Positions 55,150-64,000 of a stretch of DNA of 64,000 bases are shown here, in pieces. Every line of letters begins with the position of its first letter. Within the stretch, counting starts at the first letter, position 1. The position numbers were made by a program, and so were the translations under genes. The notes under the pieces were generated by a model. It was not told the origin of the DNA, did not search any database, and worked only from the letters and a program-made list of their open reading frames with translations. The DNA comes from Sphaerotilus microaerophilus (GTDB taxonomy: Bacteria; Pseudomonadota; Gammaproteobacteria; Burkholderiales; Burkholderiaceae_C). The DNA lies in NCBI RefSeq assembly GCF_023734135.1, contig NZ_AP025730.1, forward strand, positions 2,108,001 to 2,172,000, written 5' to 3'.

Positions 55150-55953
55150 ATGACCGCTGACCTGCTCCCCCGCCGCATCGTCTGCCTCACCGAGGAAACC
55201 ACCGAGACGCTCTACCGCCTGGGCGAGGAGGCGCGCATCGTCGGCATCTCCGGCTACACCGTGCGCCCGGCGCGGGCCCGCCAGGAAAAGCCAAAGGTCA
55301 GCGCCTACCTGAGCGCGAAGATCGACAAGATCCTCGACCTGGAGCCGGACCTCGTGCTCGGCTTCTCCGACCTGCAGGCCGACATCGCCAGCCAGTTGGT
55401 ACGCGCCGGGGTGGCGGTGCACGTCTTCAACCACCGCGACGTGGCGGGCATCCTGCGCATGATCGCGATGGTGGGGGCGATGGTGGGGGCACAGGACCGC
55501 GCCGCTGCGCTGCTGGCCGAGCTGCAGGCCGGCCTGGACGCCGCCGCCGCGCGCGTCAAGGCGCTGCCGTGCCGGCCCAAGGTCTACTTCGAGGAGTGGA
55601 TGGAGCCGCTGATTTCCGGCAACGGCTGGGTCAGCGAGCTGATCACGCTGGCCGGCGGTGAGGAGTGCTTCCCCGAGCTGGCCGGCCGCTCGCACGGGAA
55701 GGACCGCATCATTGCCGACCCGCTGGAGGTGGCCCGCCGCGCGCCGGACCTGATCCTGGGCTCCTGGTGCGGCCGCAAGTTCCGCCCCGATCAGGTGGGG
55801 GCCCGCCCCGGCTGGGAGGCGGTGCCGGCGGTGCGTGATGGCCAGGTCTACGAGATCAAGTCCAGCGAGATCCTCCAGCCCGGCCCGGCGGCGCTGACCG
55901 ATGGGCTGCGGCAGATCCAGGCGCGCATCCAGGCCTGGGTTGAACGGGGCTGA
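55150..55953 (+). CDS. BtuF-like cobalamin-binding protein without signal peptide
   Basis: 267-residue protein of the same helical-backbone binding fold as BtuF (RIVCLTEETTETLYRLGEEA, DLEPDLVLGFSDLQADIASQ, VYFEEWMEPLISGNGWVSEL). The N-terminus MTADLLPRRIV is not a signal peptide, so it should stay in the cytoplasm unless the start is misjudged. It starts 3 bases after cobC, closing the cluster. A role in binding corrinoid intermediates in the cytoplasm is possible; family members are commonly annotated only as cobalamin-binding proteins. Confidence 0.8.
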   Translation: MTADLLPRRIVCLTEETTETLYRLGEEARIVGISGYTVRPARARQEKPKVSAYLSAKIDKILDLEPDLVLGFSDLQADIASQLVRAGVAVHVFNHRDVAGILRMIAMVGAMVGAQDRAAALLAELQAGLDAAAARVKALPCRPKVYFEEWMEPLISGNGWVSELITLAGGEECFPELAGRSHGKDRIIADPLEVARRAPDLILGSWCGRKFRPDQVGARPGWEAVPAVRDGQVYEIKSSEILQPGPAALTDGLRQIQARIQAWVERG

Positions 55954-55974
55954 ACGGAGCTGAGTGCCGCTGAG

Positions 55975-56613
55975 TCAGGGCGCCGGCGTCTTGTCCTTGA
56001 AGCCGCACTGCGCCGCGATCGCGCACTGCCAGCACTTCGGCGTGCGTGCCACGCAGACGTAGCGCCCGTGCAGGATCAGCCAGTGGTGCGCGTCGGCGAG
56101 GAACTCCTTCGGCACGCGGCGCATCAGCTGCTGCTCCACCGCCAGCGGGGTCTTTCCGGGCGCCAGCCCGGTGCGGTTGCCGACGCGGAAGATGTGCGTG
56201 TCCACCGCGCAGGTGGGCTCGCCAAAGGCGACGTTGAGCACCACGTTGGCGGTCTTGCGGCCCACGCCGGGCAGGGCTTCGAGCGCCTCGCGGCTGCGCG
56301 GCACCTGGCCACCGTGCTGTTCCAGCAGGATGCGGCAGGTGGCGAGCAGGTTCTTCGCCTTGGTGCGGTACAGGCCGATGGTGCGGATGTGCTCGGCCAG
56401 CCCGGCCTCGCCCAGCGCCAGCAGCTTGGCGGGCGTGTTGGCGACCGGGAAGAGCCGGCGCGTCGCCTTGTTGACGCTCACGTCGGTGGCCTGGGCCGAC
56501 AGCAGCACGGCGGCGAGCAGCTCGAACACCGAGCTGTATTCCAGCTCCGAAGCGGGCTGCGGGTTGGCCGCGCGCAGGGTGGTGAACATCTGCTGGATCT
56601 GGCGGGTGTGCAT
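55975..56613 (-). CDS. nth: Endonuclease III
   Basis: Nth is a DNA glycosylase/AP lyase that removes oxidised pyrimidines. The 212-residue protein has the helix-hairpin-helix LPGVGRKTANVVLN with the catalytic Lys, the catalytic Asp in VDTHIFRVGNRTGL, and the C-terminal [4Fe-4S] cluster (Cys-x6-Cys-x2-Cys-x5-Cys in CVARTPKCWQCAIAAQC). The ATG at 56613 is standard for the family; the longer upstream frame is non-coding. Convergent with the cobalamin cluster. Confidence 0.94.
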   Translation of the reverse strand: MHTRQIQQMFTTLRAANPQPASELEYSSVFELLAAVLLSAQATDVSVNKATRRLFPVANTPAKLLALGEAGLAEHIRTIGLYRTKAKNLLATCRILLEQHGGQVPRSREALEALPGVGRKTANVVLNVAFGEPTCAVDTHIFRVGNRTGLAPGKTPLAVEQQLMRRVPKEFLADAHHWLILHGRYVCVARTPKCWQCAIAAQCGFKDKTPAP

Positions 56614-56846
56614 GGGGCCTGGGGCGTCGTTGGGGGTTGCGGTTTCGGGGGAAGGGATTGCCGGTTCTGCCGCCTGCGTCCGGGGTGTCCCCCGGCGAAG
56701 CAGGGGGGGCGGACCTGCGGGCCCGGGATGGGCGGGCCCCGGCGGGCTGCCGAGAATCTCTCCGTCTGCCCGCCCTGGGTCTGGATGGCACCGCTGCCTG
56801 CGATGTGCCGGCATCCGTGCACCGGGGTGGACACCCAGGAGTGTGC

Positions 56847-57422
56847 ATGTTGTTCGATTCCCCGCCACCTTCGTCCGCCGAGACGGCCATCCCCCCGCGG
56901 CGCCTGCCCAGCGAGGGCCTGGCGCCCGACGTGGCCGCACTGGCGGTGGCCTGCCTGCTGGTCGGCCTGCTGGCGCTTGCCGGTGCGCTGGTCGCGCCCG
57001 GGCTCCAGGCGCGGCCGGCGCTGCTGCTGCGGGTGCTGGGACTGGGGCTGCTCTTCAGCGGCGTGGGTGCGGGCCTGCTGGCACGCTGGCGCTGGGCGTG
57101 CAGCGCGGTGCTCGGCATGCTGGCCTACGGCGCCGTGGCCCAGCTGACCCAGGGCTGGCTGCAGGACGATGTGCTGGCAGCCTGGCTGGAGGCGATCAGC
57201 GGGCAGTCGCCCCACGCCTTCATCGCCCTGGGCGCCTTCGCGGACGGTCTCGGGCCAGCCTGGAGCGTGGCACTGTGCGGCGCCTGCGGCTGGTACCTGC
57301 TGCGCCTGTCGCTGCCGCTGTGGCACGCCCAGCTGAGCGCGGCGCCTTTCGTCAGCCCACCTCCCCATCCACGTCCCCATCCACGTAATACCAGCGCCCG
57401 CCCTCCCGCACGAAACGGCTGA
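56847..57422 (+). CDS. Hypothetical inner-membrane protein
   Basis: 191 residues with about four hydrophobic segments (LAVACLLVGLLALAGALVAP, LLLRVLGLGLLFSGVGAGLL, ACSAVLGMLAYGAVAQL, VALCGACGWYLLRLSLPL). The ATG at 56847 has CAGGAG 6-8 bases upstream. The last 71 bases overlap the end of the convergent YchJ-like gene, where the product becomes Pro/His/Arg-rich. No domain recognised. Nothing else is supported in the 233-base gap before it. Confidence 0.6.
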   Translation: MLFDSPPPSSAETAIPPRRLPSEGLAPDVAALAVACLLVGLLALAGALVAPGLQARPALLLRVLGLGLLFSGVGAGLLARWRWACSAVLGMLAYGAVAQLTQGWLQDDVLAAWLEAISGQSPHAFIALGAFADGLGPAWSVALCGACGWYLLRLSLPLWHAQLSAAPFVSPPPHPRPHPRNTSARPPARNG

Positions 57423-57780
57423 GCTCCTGCAGCCGGTGCGCCCGGCCGCTGAGTTTGCTGCGCGCCACGAATTCCACCGTGGCGTGGTCGGCGTCCTGCG
57501 GAACGTGAGCACGCACCTGCAGGCCCAGCCACTTCAGGCCGGGTTCCGGCGCTTCCAGTTCCGAGGGCCGGGTGCTCGGGTGCCAGGTGGCGAGCAGGTA
57601 CTCGCGCCGGTCCAGCACGAAGGCGCTGTAGCGCGAGCGCATGAGCGCCTCGGCGGTGGGCGCCAGCAGCCGCTGCGCCCCTTCGTGCCAGCGGCCGCAG
57701 CATTTCGCCAGCGGTTGGCCGGAGCCGCAAGGGCAGGGCAGGTGAGCGGGCGGGGCATCGGGCGGGGCAGTGCGGCTCAT
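57352..57780 (-). CDS. YchJ-family (UPF0225) SEC-C motif protein
   Basis: 142-residue protein with the N-terminal SEC-C zinc motif (CPCGSGQPLAKCCG) and the YchJ core (LMRSRYSAFVLDRREYLLAT, then WHPSTRPSELE, LGLQVRA, HATVEFVAR). Function unknown; the motif suggests zinc binding. The 3' end overlaps the convergent membrane protein gene. Confidence 0.85.
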   Translation of the reverse strand: MSRTAPPDAPPAHLPCPCGSGQPLAKCCGRWHEGAQRLLAPTAEALMRSRYSAFVLDRREYLLATWHPSTRPSELEAPEPGLKWLGLQVRAHVPQDADHATVEFVARSKLSGRAHRLQELSRFVREGGRWYYVDGDVDGEVG

Positions 57781-57852
57781 GCCGGCATCCTGCCAGAGCC
57801 GCCTGCCGCTGCTACGCTTGCGGCCGACCCGTGATCCCGCCACCGCATCGCC

Positions 57853-58632
57853 ATGCTCCTGCTGCTCTCGCCCGCCAAGTCGCTCGACTACGACACCCCC
57901 ACCGACATCGCTGCCACCACGCCGAAGTTCATGGCCGAGGCGGCGCAGCTGATCGAGCTGCTGCGCCCGCTCACGCCGGCCCACGTGGCCGGGTTGATGG
58001 ACCTGTCGGACGCGCTGGCGCAGCTCAACGTCGGCCGCTATGCCGCCTGGCGCCGCCGCGCCACGCCGGCCAACAGCAAGCCGGCGCTGCTGGCCTTCAA
58101 CGGCGATGTGTACGACGGGCTGGATGCGCGCAGCCTGGGCCGCGAGGACCTGGCCTGGGCGCAGGAGCACTTGGTGATCCTCTCCGGCCTGTATGGTGCG
58201 CTGCGCCCGCTGGACGCCCTGCAGCCCTACCGGCTGGAGATGGGCACGCGCCTGGCCAACCCGCGTGGCCGCGACCTCTACGCCTGGTGGGGCGACACGA
58301 TCTCGCGCTACCTCAACCAGCGCCAGAAGGGCGTGCGCAGCGGGCCGGTGCCGGTGGTGGTCAACCTCGCGTCGCAGGAGTATTTCAAGGCGGTGGACCG
58401 CCGCGCGCTGAAGGCCCGGGTGGTGGAGTGCGTCTTCGAGGACTGGCAGCGCGATGCCTGGCGCATCGTCAGCTTCCACGCCAAGCGGGCGCGCGGGAGG
58501 ATGGCGCGCTGGGCCATCGAGCAGCGCTGCAGCGCGCCCGAGCAGCTCAGCGGTTTCGACCGCGCCGGCTACGCCTGGGACGAGGCTGCCTCCGGGCCCG
58601 ACCGGCTGGTGTTCCGCCGCCGCACGGACTGA
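57853..58632 (+). CDS. yaaA: Peroxide stress protein YaaA
   Basis: 259-residue DUF328/UPF0246 protein that limits intracellular iron damage under hydrogen peroxide in E. coli. Family marks: LLLLSPAKSLDYDTPTDI, LLAFNGDVYDGLDA, LVILSGLYGALRPLDALQPYR and VSFHAKRARGRMARWAIE. The ATG at 57853 is alone, divergent from the YchJ-like gene over a 72-base gap. Confidence 0.92.
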   Translation: MLLLLSPAKSLDYDTPTDIAATTPKFMAEAAQLIELLRPLTPAHVAGLMDLSDALAQLNVGRYAAWRRRATPANSKPALLAFNGDVYDGLDARSLGREDLAWAQEHLVILSGLYGALRPLDALQPYRLEMGTRLANPRGRDLYAWWGDTISRYLNQRQKGVRSGPVPVVVNLASQEYFKAVDRRALKARVVECVFEDWQRDAWRIVSFHAKRARGRMARWAIEQRCSAPEQLSGFDRAGYAWDEAASGPDRLVFRRRTD

Positions 58633-58760
58633 GTACAGCGAGGCGAGCCGGGCTTGGCCGACCGCCCCGCAACGGGTGGTTGCAGCTGGAACCTGGGCTT
58701 GCCAAGCTCATTGAGGTGTCTCAGCCAAATGCGCCGCGCCGGGCTGCCAGAATTGCGCCC

Positions 58761-59684
58761 ATGAGCACGCAGACCGTTTCGTCAAAGGCTTCCGCCAAGG
58801 CTTCCACCCAGCCTACCCAGGCTGCTCAGGCCAGCTCCGCCCAGGCTGCCAGCCCCGAGCTGCGCCAGTGGATCATCGAGCAGGCCCAGGCCGGCCACAG
58901 TCCCGAGTCGGTCCTCAAGGCCATGACCGATGCCGGCTGGCACGAGGCGGTGGCCGTTGCGACGCTGGAGGACACGCTCGCGGGGCACCTGGCCAGGCAG
59001 CGGGAGCAGGATGCCCTGCCCCCGCCGTCGCCGGTGCCCGAGCCGGACCTGCGTGGCTCGCCGTCGAGCGTGTTTGCGCACGACCGCGAGGTGCAGGTGC
59101 TGCTGAGCATGCGCGACCCCCGGGTGGTGGTGTTCGGCGGCTTCATGTCGCACGAGGAGTGCGACGCCCTGATCGAACTGGCCCGCCCGCGCCTGGCCCG
59201 CTCTGAAACGGTTCACAACGAAACCGGCGGCAGCGAGGTCAATGAGGCCCGCACCAGCCATGGCATGTTCTTCCAGCGCGGCGAGTCCGAGCTGCTGCGG
59301 CGCATCGAGGCGCGCATCGCTGCGCTGGTGAACTGGCCGGTCGAAAACGGCGAGGGCGTGCAGGTGCTGAACTACAAGCCCGGTGCCGAGTACAAGGCGC
59401 ACTACGACTACTTCGACCCCGCCCAGCCTGGCACCGCCACCATCCTCAAGCGCGGTGGCCAGCGCGTCGGCACGCTGGTGATGTACCTGAATGCCGTCGA
59501 GGCCGGTGGCGGCACCTCCTTCCCGGACGTGCAGCTGGAAGTCGCCCCGGTCAAGGGCAACGCCGTCTTCTTCGCCTATGACCGCGCGCACCCGTCGAGC
59601 CGCTCGCTGCACGGCGGCTCTCCGGTGGTGGCGGGTGAGAAGTGGGTCGCCACCAAGTGGATGCGCCAGGGCCGCTTCGACTGA
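58761..59684 (+). CDS. 2OG-Fe(II) prolyl 4-hydroxylase-like oxygenase
   Basis: 307-residue 2-oxoglutarate/Fe(II) dioxygenase of the prolyl 4-hydroxylase type. The iron triad is HYD (in YKAHYDYFDP) and the distal His in SLHGGSPV, with the 2OG-binding Lys in GEKWVATKW. The N-terminal 90 residues are Ser/Ala/Gln-rich with a short helical segment (ELRQWIIEQAQAGHSPESVL). The bacterial protein substrate is unknown. The ATG at 58761 follows a 128-base gap. Confidence 0.87.
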   Translation: MSTQTVSSKASAKASTQPTQAAQASSAQAASPELRQWIIEQAQAGHSPESVLKAMTDAGWHEAVAVATLEDTLAGHLARQREQDALPPPSPVPEPDLRGSPSSVFAHDREVQVLLSMRDPRVVVFGGFMSHEECDALIELARPRLARSETVHNETGGSEVNEARTSHGMFFQRGESELLRRIEARIAALVNWPVENGEGVQVLNYKPGAEYKAHYDYFDPAQPGTATILKRGGQRVGTLVMYLNAVEAGGGTSFPDVQLEVAPVKGNAVFFAYDRAHPSSRSLHGGSPVVAGEKWVATKWMRQGRFD

Positions 59685-59693
59685 ATTGATAAT

Positions 59694-59726
59694 GGCGCGC
59701 CCCTGCTGCGACGCAGCAGGCGCGCC
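59694..59726. terminator. Long inverted repeat after the oxygenase gene
   Basis: Beginning 9 bases after the stop, CCTGCTGCG and CGCAGCAGG flank a single base, and GGCGCGCC and CGCGCC extend the stem past a small bulge. No T-run follows, so it is a candidate terminator or mRNA-stabilising structure. Confidence 0.5.
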
Positions 59727-59739
59727 CTGATGCGTCACC

Positions 59740-59766
59740 GAGAGACCCGAAAGACCCGAGAGACCC
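59740..59766 (+). repeat. Three tandem copies of a 9-bp unit before the Lys/Ala-rich gene
   Basis: GAGAGACCC, GAAAGACCC and GAGAGACCC lie end to end, 10 bases before the ATG of the next gene, and supply its purine-rich ribosome-binding region. This repeats the pattern seen before tssJ. Confidence 0.75.
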
Positions 59767-59776
59767 TGGAGACTCC

Positions 59777-60451
59777 ATGAAAACCATCCACGCCGCCTTT
59801 GCGGCCCTTGCGCTGGCCACCGGCGTGCACGTGCAGGCTCAGCAGGCGGCTTCCGCGCCCACGCCGCGTCCGATCCAGACCAGCCCGGTGGCGCCACAGC
59901 CCGGCGCCGTGCCGGCCCTGCCCGCTGCGGCACCCCAGGCCCCCATCGCGGTGAGCCCGGCGCCCACCGCGCCGGCACCGGCGCTGGGTGAGCTGCCCCA
60001 GCGCGCCGCCCCCAAGGCCGCAGCCGCAGCGGCGCCCGAGGCCTCGCGTGCCAAGGCAACGGCCGATCGCGCCGAGGCCCGCAAGCAGGCCCGTGCCGAC
60101 GCGGCCAAGAAGCGCGCCGAGCGCCGTGCAGCCCATGCGGCCGAGCGCAAGGCAGCGCCCGCCAAGGCCGGTGCGCACAAGGCCGGCCCCCACAAGGGCA
60201 AGGCCGCTGCCGCAGCCGGTGAGGGCAAGAAGGCCGCCAAGGCAGCGGTGGCGAAGGAGGCGGGTGCCAAGAAGCACAAGGCCGCTGCGGCCGAAGGTGC
60301 CAGCGCGCGCAAGGGTGCACAGGCCGCCGACCGCGCCGAGCGCCGGGCTGCTGCCGAGAAGGTGCGCGCAGAACGCCGCGCCAAGAACGGCGCGGCCGCG
60401 GCCGCCAAGCCGACCCCGGCGGGCAGCCGCAACGACGGCTCAATGCCCTGA
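59777..60451 (+). CDS. Exported Lys/Ala/Arg-rich protein
   Basis: 224 residues. A signal peptide (KTIHAAFAALALATGVHVQA) is followed by a Pro/Ala segment and then a long basic Lys/Ala/Arg region (KKRAERRAAHAAERKAAPAK and similar) resembling histone H1-like or AlgP-type tails. The signal peptide argues for the periplasm rather than DNA binding. Composition is so biased that homology cannot be trusted; no catalytic motif. Confidence 0.65.
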   Translation: MKTIHAAFAALALATGVHVQAQQAASAPTPRPIQTSPVAPQPGAVPALPAAAPQAPIAVSPAPTAPAPALGELPQRAAPKAAAAAAPEASRAKATADRAEARKQARADAAKKRAERRAAHAAERKAAPAKAGAHKAGPHKGKAAAAAGEGKKAAKAAVAKEAGAKKHKAAAAEGASARKGAQAADRAERRAAAEKVRAERRAKNGAAAAAKPTPAGSRNDGSMP

Positions 60452-60463
60452 ACGGTGCCCCGT

Positions 60464-61852
60464 TCAGGCCGAGGCCGCCGCAGGCGCGGTGGCCAGCCTG
60501 AGCACCTCGCCGTGCTGCGGCACGCGCACCGGCCAGCCCAGTTCATCCTTGATGCGCAGGCGCAGGCTGTCGGCTGCGCCCGGATCACCGTGCACCACCA
60601 TCACCTGCCCGGGGGGCTGCGGCAGGCTGCGCAGCCAGTCGAGGATGCCGTTGGCATCGGCATGCGAGGAGAACGAGGCCAAGTGGTGCACCTCGGCCTT
60701 CACCGCCACGTACTGGCCGGCGATCTTCACCTCGCGAGCGCCCGTCACCATCTTGCTGCCGCGGCTGCCCGGCACCTGGTAGCCGGGGAAGACCACCGCG
60801 TTGCGCGGGTTCGGGGCGAGCGCTGCCAGGTGCTGCAGCACCCGTCCACCGGTGGCCATGCCACTGGACGAGAGGATCAGCGCCGGCCCCTTGCGGCGTG
60901 ACAGCCGCTGCGACTCGGCCGGCGTCGCCACCACCCGCACCCCTTCGCACAGCGCACGCTCCTCGGCCGCCGAGAGCTTGAGCAGCCGGCGGTGCTGGTG
61001 GTAGATCAGCGTGGCCTCCTGCGCCATCGGGCTGTCCAGGTAGATCGGCAGGTCTGCCGGGATCTCGCCGGCATGCTTCAGGCGCTGCAGCACCAGCATC
61101 AGCGCCTGGGCGCGCCCGACCGCGAAGGTCGGCACCAGCACCGTGCCGCCACGCCGTGCGGTGCGGCGGACGATCTCGCCCAGGCGGGCCTGCGCGTCGT
61201 CGCCGGGGTGCAGGCGGTCGCCGTAGGTGCTCTCCACCAGCAGCACGTCCGCGGCGGAAGGCAGGGTCTGCGGGGCGGGCATCAGCAGGTCGTCCGAGCG
61301 GCCCAGGTCGCCGGAGAAAAGCACCTGGTGCTGGCCGTCGCCCAGGCTGACCGCGCAGGCGCCCAGCAGGTGCCCCACCGGGGTGAGCCGGGCCTGCCAC
61401 CCGGGGGTGGGCTTGAAGGCCTTGCCGGTGCTCACCGGCCTGAACTGGTCCAGCGCCCGCTGGGCATCGCGCACGGTGTACAGCGGCAGGGCCGGGGCGT
61501 GGCGGCTCCAGCCGCCGCGGTTGGCACGCCGGGCGTCCTCTTCCTGCAGGTGGGCGGCGTCCAGCAGGATCACCTGCGCCAGATCGTGTGTGGCCTGGCT
61601 GCACCAGATCGGCCCGCGAAAACCCTGCCGCACCAGCGCCGGCAGCCAGCCGCTGTGGTCCAGGTGCGCGTGGCTGAGGATCACCGCGTCGACCTCGTGC
61701 GAGGGCACCGTCAGCGGTGCCCAGTTGCGTTCGCGCAGCGCCTTCCAGCCCTGGAACATGCCGCAATCCAGCAGCACGCGCGTGCCGTTGCTCTGCACCA
61801 GGTGTCGGGAACCGGTGACGCAATCGGCCGCGCCGAGGAACTCGATTTGCAT
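60464..61852 (-). CDS. MBL-fold beta-CASP RNA-processing-type exonuclease
   Basis: 462-residue metallo-beta-lactamase-fold protein of the beta-CASP group (CPSF73-like), usually an RNA nuclease. Zinc motif HAHLDHSG, VGHLLGACAV, STYGDR, beta-CASP PTFAVGRAQALMLVLQRL, SSSGMATGGRV and SSHAD are all present. ATG 61852 (MQIEFLGAADCVTG) was preferred to an upstream ATG. The exact RNA target is unknown. Confidence 0.87.
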   Translation of the reverse strand: MQIEFLGAADCVTGSRHLVQSNGTRVLLDCGMFQGWKALRERNWAPLTVPSHEVDAVILSHAHLDHSGWLPALVRQGFRGPIWCSQATHDLAQVILLDAAHLQEEDARRANRGGWSRHAPALPLYTVRDAQRALDQFRPVSTGKAFKPTPGWQARLTPVGHLLGACAVSLGDGQHQVLFSGDLGRSDDLLMPAPQTLPSAADVLLVESTYGDRLHPGDDAQARLGEIVRRTARRGGTVLVPTFAVGRAQALMLVLQRLKHAGEIPADLPIYLDSPMAQEATLIYHQHRRLLKLSAAEERALCEGVRVVATPAESQRLSRRKGPALILSSSGMATGGRVLQHLAALAPNPRNAVVFPGYQVPGSRGSKMVTGAREVKIAGQYVAVKAEVHHLASFSSHADANGILDWLRSLPQPPGQVMVVHGDPGAADSLRLRIKDELGWPVRVPQHGEVLRLATAPAAASA

Positions 61853-62203
61853 CGCAATGCCTTTCTGCCGGTCCGGTCGTCGCTGCACGAACGTGCGAAC
61901 CGTCACGCTCAAGCATGCCAGTGCCGCGCCGCATCGGCGTGGGCCGGGCCGTCGGTCATGACCTCGGTCAACTTGGCGTAAAGCGCAGACGCTGGGCCAA
62001 AAGCGAATCCGGGTGGATCGAGGCGAGGCCGTCGTTCCTGTCGTTGCGCAAGGGAGACGGCGTCGACTGAGAACGAAGCCATGTGCAGTTTGGGGTAAAC
62101 GTTTGCTGGCGTTACATGTGGTGACGTGTCATGCTAGCAAGCTACAAAATGTGATCAATTTCTCAAATTCACACGCCTACGCCGCCCCGGAGACAGTTCC
62201 GCC
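61853..62203. other. 351-base intergenic region between divergent genes
   Basis: This gap separates the divergent MBL and GNAT genes and should hold both promoters. The stretch 62090-62175 is AT-rich compared with the rest of the window and contains the short inverted pair TTGCTAG/CTAGCAA-like bases near 62133-62142. I cannot define -35/-10 boxes or a known operator. Confidence 0.4.
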
Positions 62204-62861
62204 ATGGTCCCGATGCCCGAAGTCAGTGACACCCTTCCTCCCGCTCCCGGAGAGCCCGTGCGGTTGCGGCCGGCGCGCATCCGGGACTGGTCCCGGATGC
62301 TGTCGCTGGCGCAGCGCCACCTGCCCGAGTTGGACGAGGCGACGCTGGGGCGCTGGCTGCGCGATGAGCGCCACAGCCTCGTTGTGGCCATCACCTCCCA
62401 GGGCTTGGTCGGCCTGGCGCGGCTGGCGGTGCTGCCGGCTCGGCAGGTCAGCCAGCTGGAGTGCCTGCTGGTCCATGACGCTGCGCGTGGCCAGGGCGTG
62501 GGCACGGCGCTGCTGAACTACTGCGACGAGGTGGCCTGCGCCTGTGGTGCTCCGCGGATGGAGGCCCATGTCCCGGCCAACGACCCGGTGCTGCGGGCCT
62601 TCTGTGCCCATCACGGCTTCATCGAGGCGCGCAGGCCGGCTGCGGCCGGTGGCGCGGTGTCGGTGGGGCACCTGGGCGTGAGCCGAAGGGTGCCTGCCCG
62701 CCTGGGGCCGATGTGGGATCTGCGCCGCCTGCACGCCCCGCGCGTGCCGCCGGCGGCGCTGGAGCGTGCCGCGACACGCATGCTGTTCGACGCCTGGCTA
62801 GGCCGCAGTCTGCGGCAGCGGCCCGATGCCTCCCCGGCAGCGGGCCAGCCCTGGCGCCTGT

Positions 62862-64000
<1,139 letters not shown>

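Noticed and set aside
59777..60451. Histone H1-like DNA-binding protein
   Set aside because: The Lys/Ala tail fits, but a clear signal peptide points to export, so I kept a neutral name.

Overview
The window is a GC-rich, gene-dense chromosomal segment of a Gram-negative bacterium. The gene content points to a betaproteobacterium of the order Burkholderiales, in the Leptothrix/Sphaerotilus/Rubrivivax neighbourhood. That placement is inferred from gene families and order, not from a marker gene. The supporting features are an assimilatory nirBD-nasA/narK locus with a kinase-phosphatase gene, a zapA-6S RNA-EVE-TauE neighbourhood, a type VI secretion (T6SS) block with Ser/Thr kinases, and a riboswitch-led cobalamin salvage cluster. 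I see no prophage, insertion sequence, CRISPR array, tRNA or rRNA.

Layout. 1-1095: a truncated membrane-protein gene and a LuxR-type response regulator. 1318-3183: an MltA lytic transglycosylase with a long low-complexity insertion. 3318-21512: a T6SS block holding only the membrane/baseplate-docking part (tssJ, tssK, tssL, tssM, tagF) and a large phosphorylation and envelope set (two Ser/Thr kinases, a PP2C phosphatase, an FHA protein, an OmpA protein, a LysM lipoprotein, a TPR lipoprotein and a polysaccharide-deacetylase lipoprotein). Sheath, tube, ClpV and VgrG genes are absent here. 21730-26035: acuI-like reductase, ybiB, and a serC-serA operon. 26228-30569: a three-gene copper/redox operon (multicopper oxidase, SCO protein, cytochrome c fused to a periplasmic-binding-like domain).

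30723-41885 is the nitrate assimilation locus: nirB-nirD-nasA on the minus strand, a divergent PP2C/kinase fusion gene, a narK-type transporter, and a regulator joining a receiver-like domain, an ANTAR RNA-binding domain and a PilJ/NarX-like nitrate-sensing region. Both transcription units read a sigma-54-type -24/-12 promoter. The nirB side has a near-consensus NtrC site, and the nirB and narK leaders share an identical 15-base hairpin with an ANTAR-type A1/G4 hexaloop. Together these suggest dual control: nitrogen limitation through NtrC and sigma-54, and nitrate through ANTAR antitermination.

42111-45290: a degenerate GGDEF protein, a TauE/SafE permease, an EVE-domain protein, 6S RNA, zapA and a zapB-like gene. 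45374-55953: a cobalamin riboswitch followed by btuB, cobU, btuF, btuC, btuD, cobQ, cobT, cobS, cobC and a second BtuF-like protein lacking a signal peptide, forming an uptake and nucleotide-loop assembly pathway. 55975-64000: housekeeping genes (nth, a ychJ-like gene, yaaA, a prolyl-4-hydroxylase-like gene, a Lys/Ala-rich exported protein, an MBL-fold RNA-processing-like enzyme, a GNAT acetyltransferase, and a truncated rhlE-type helicase).
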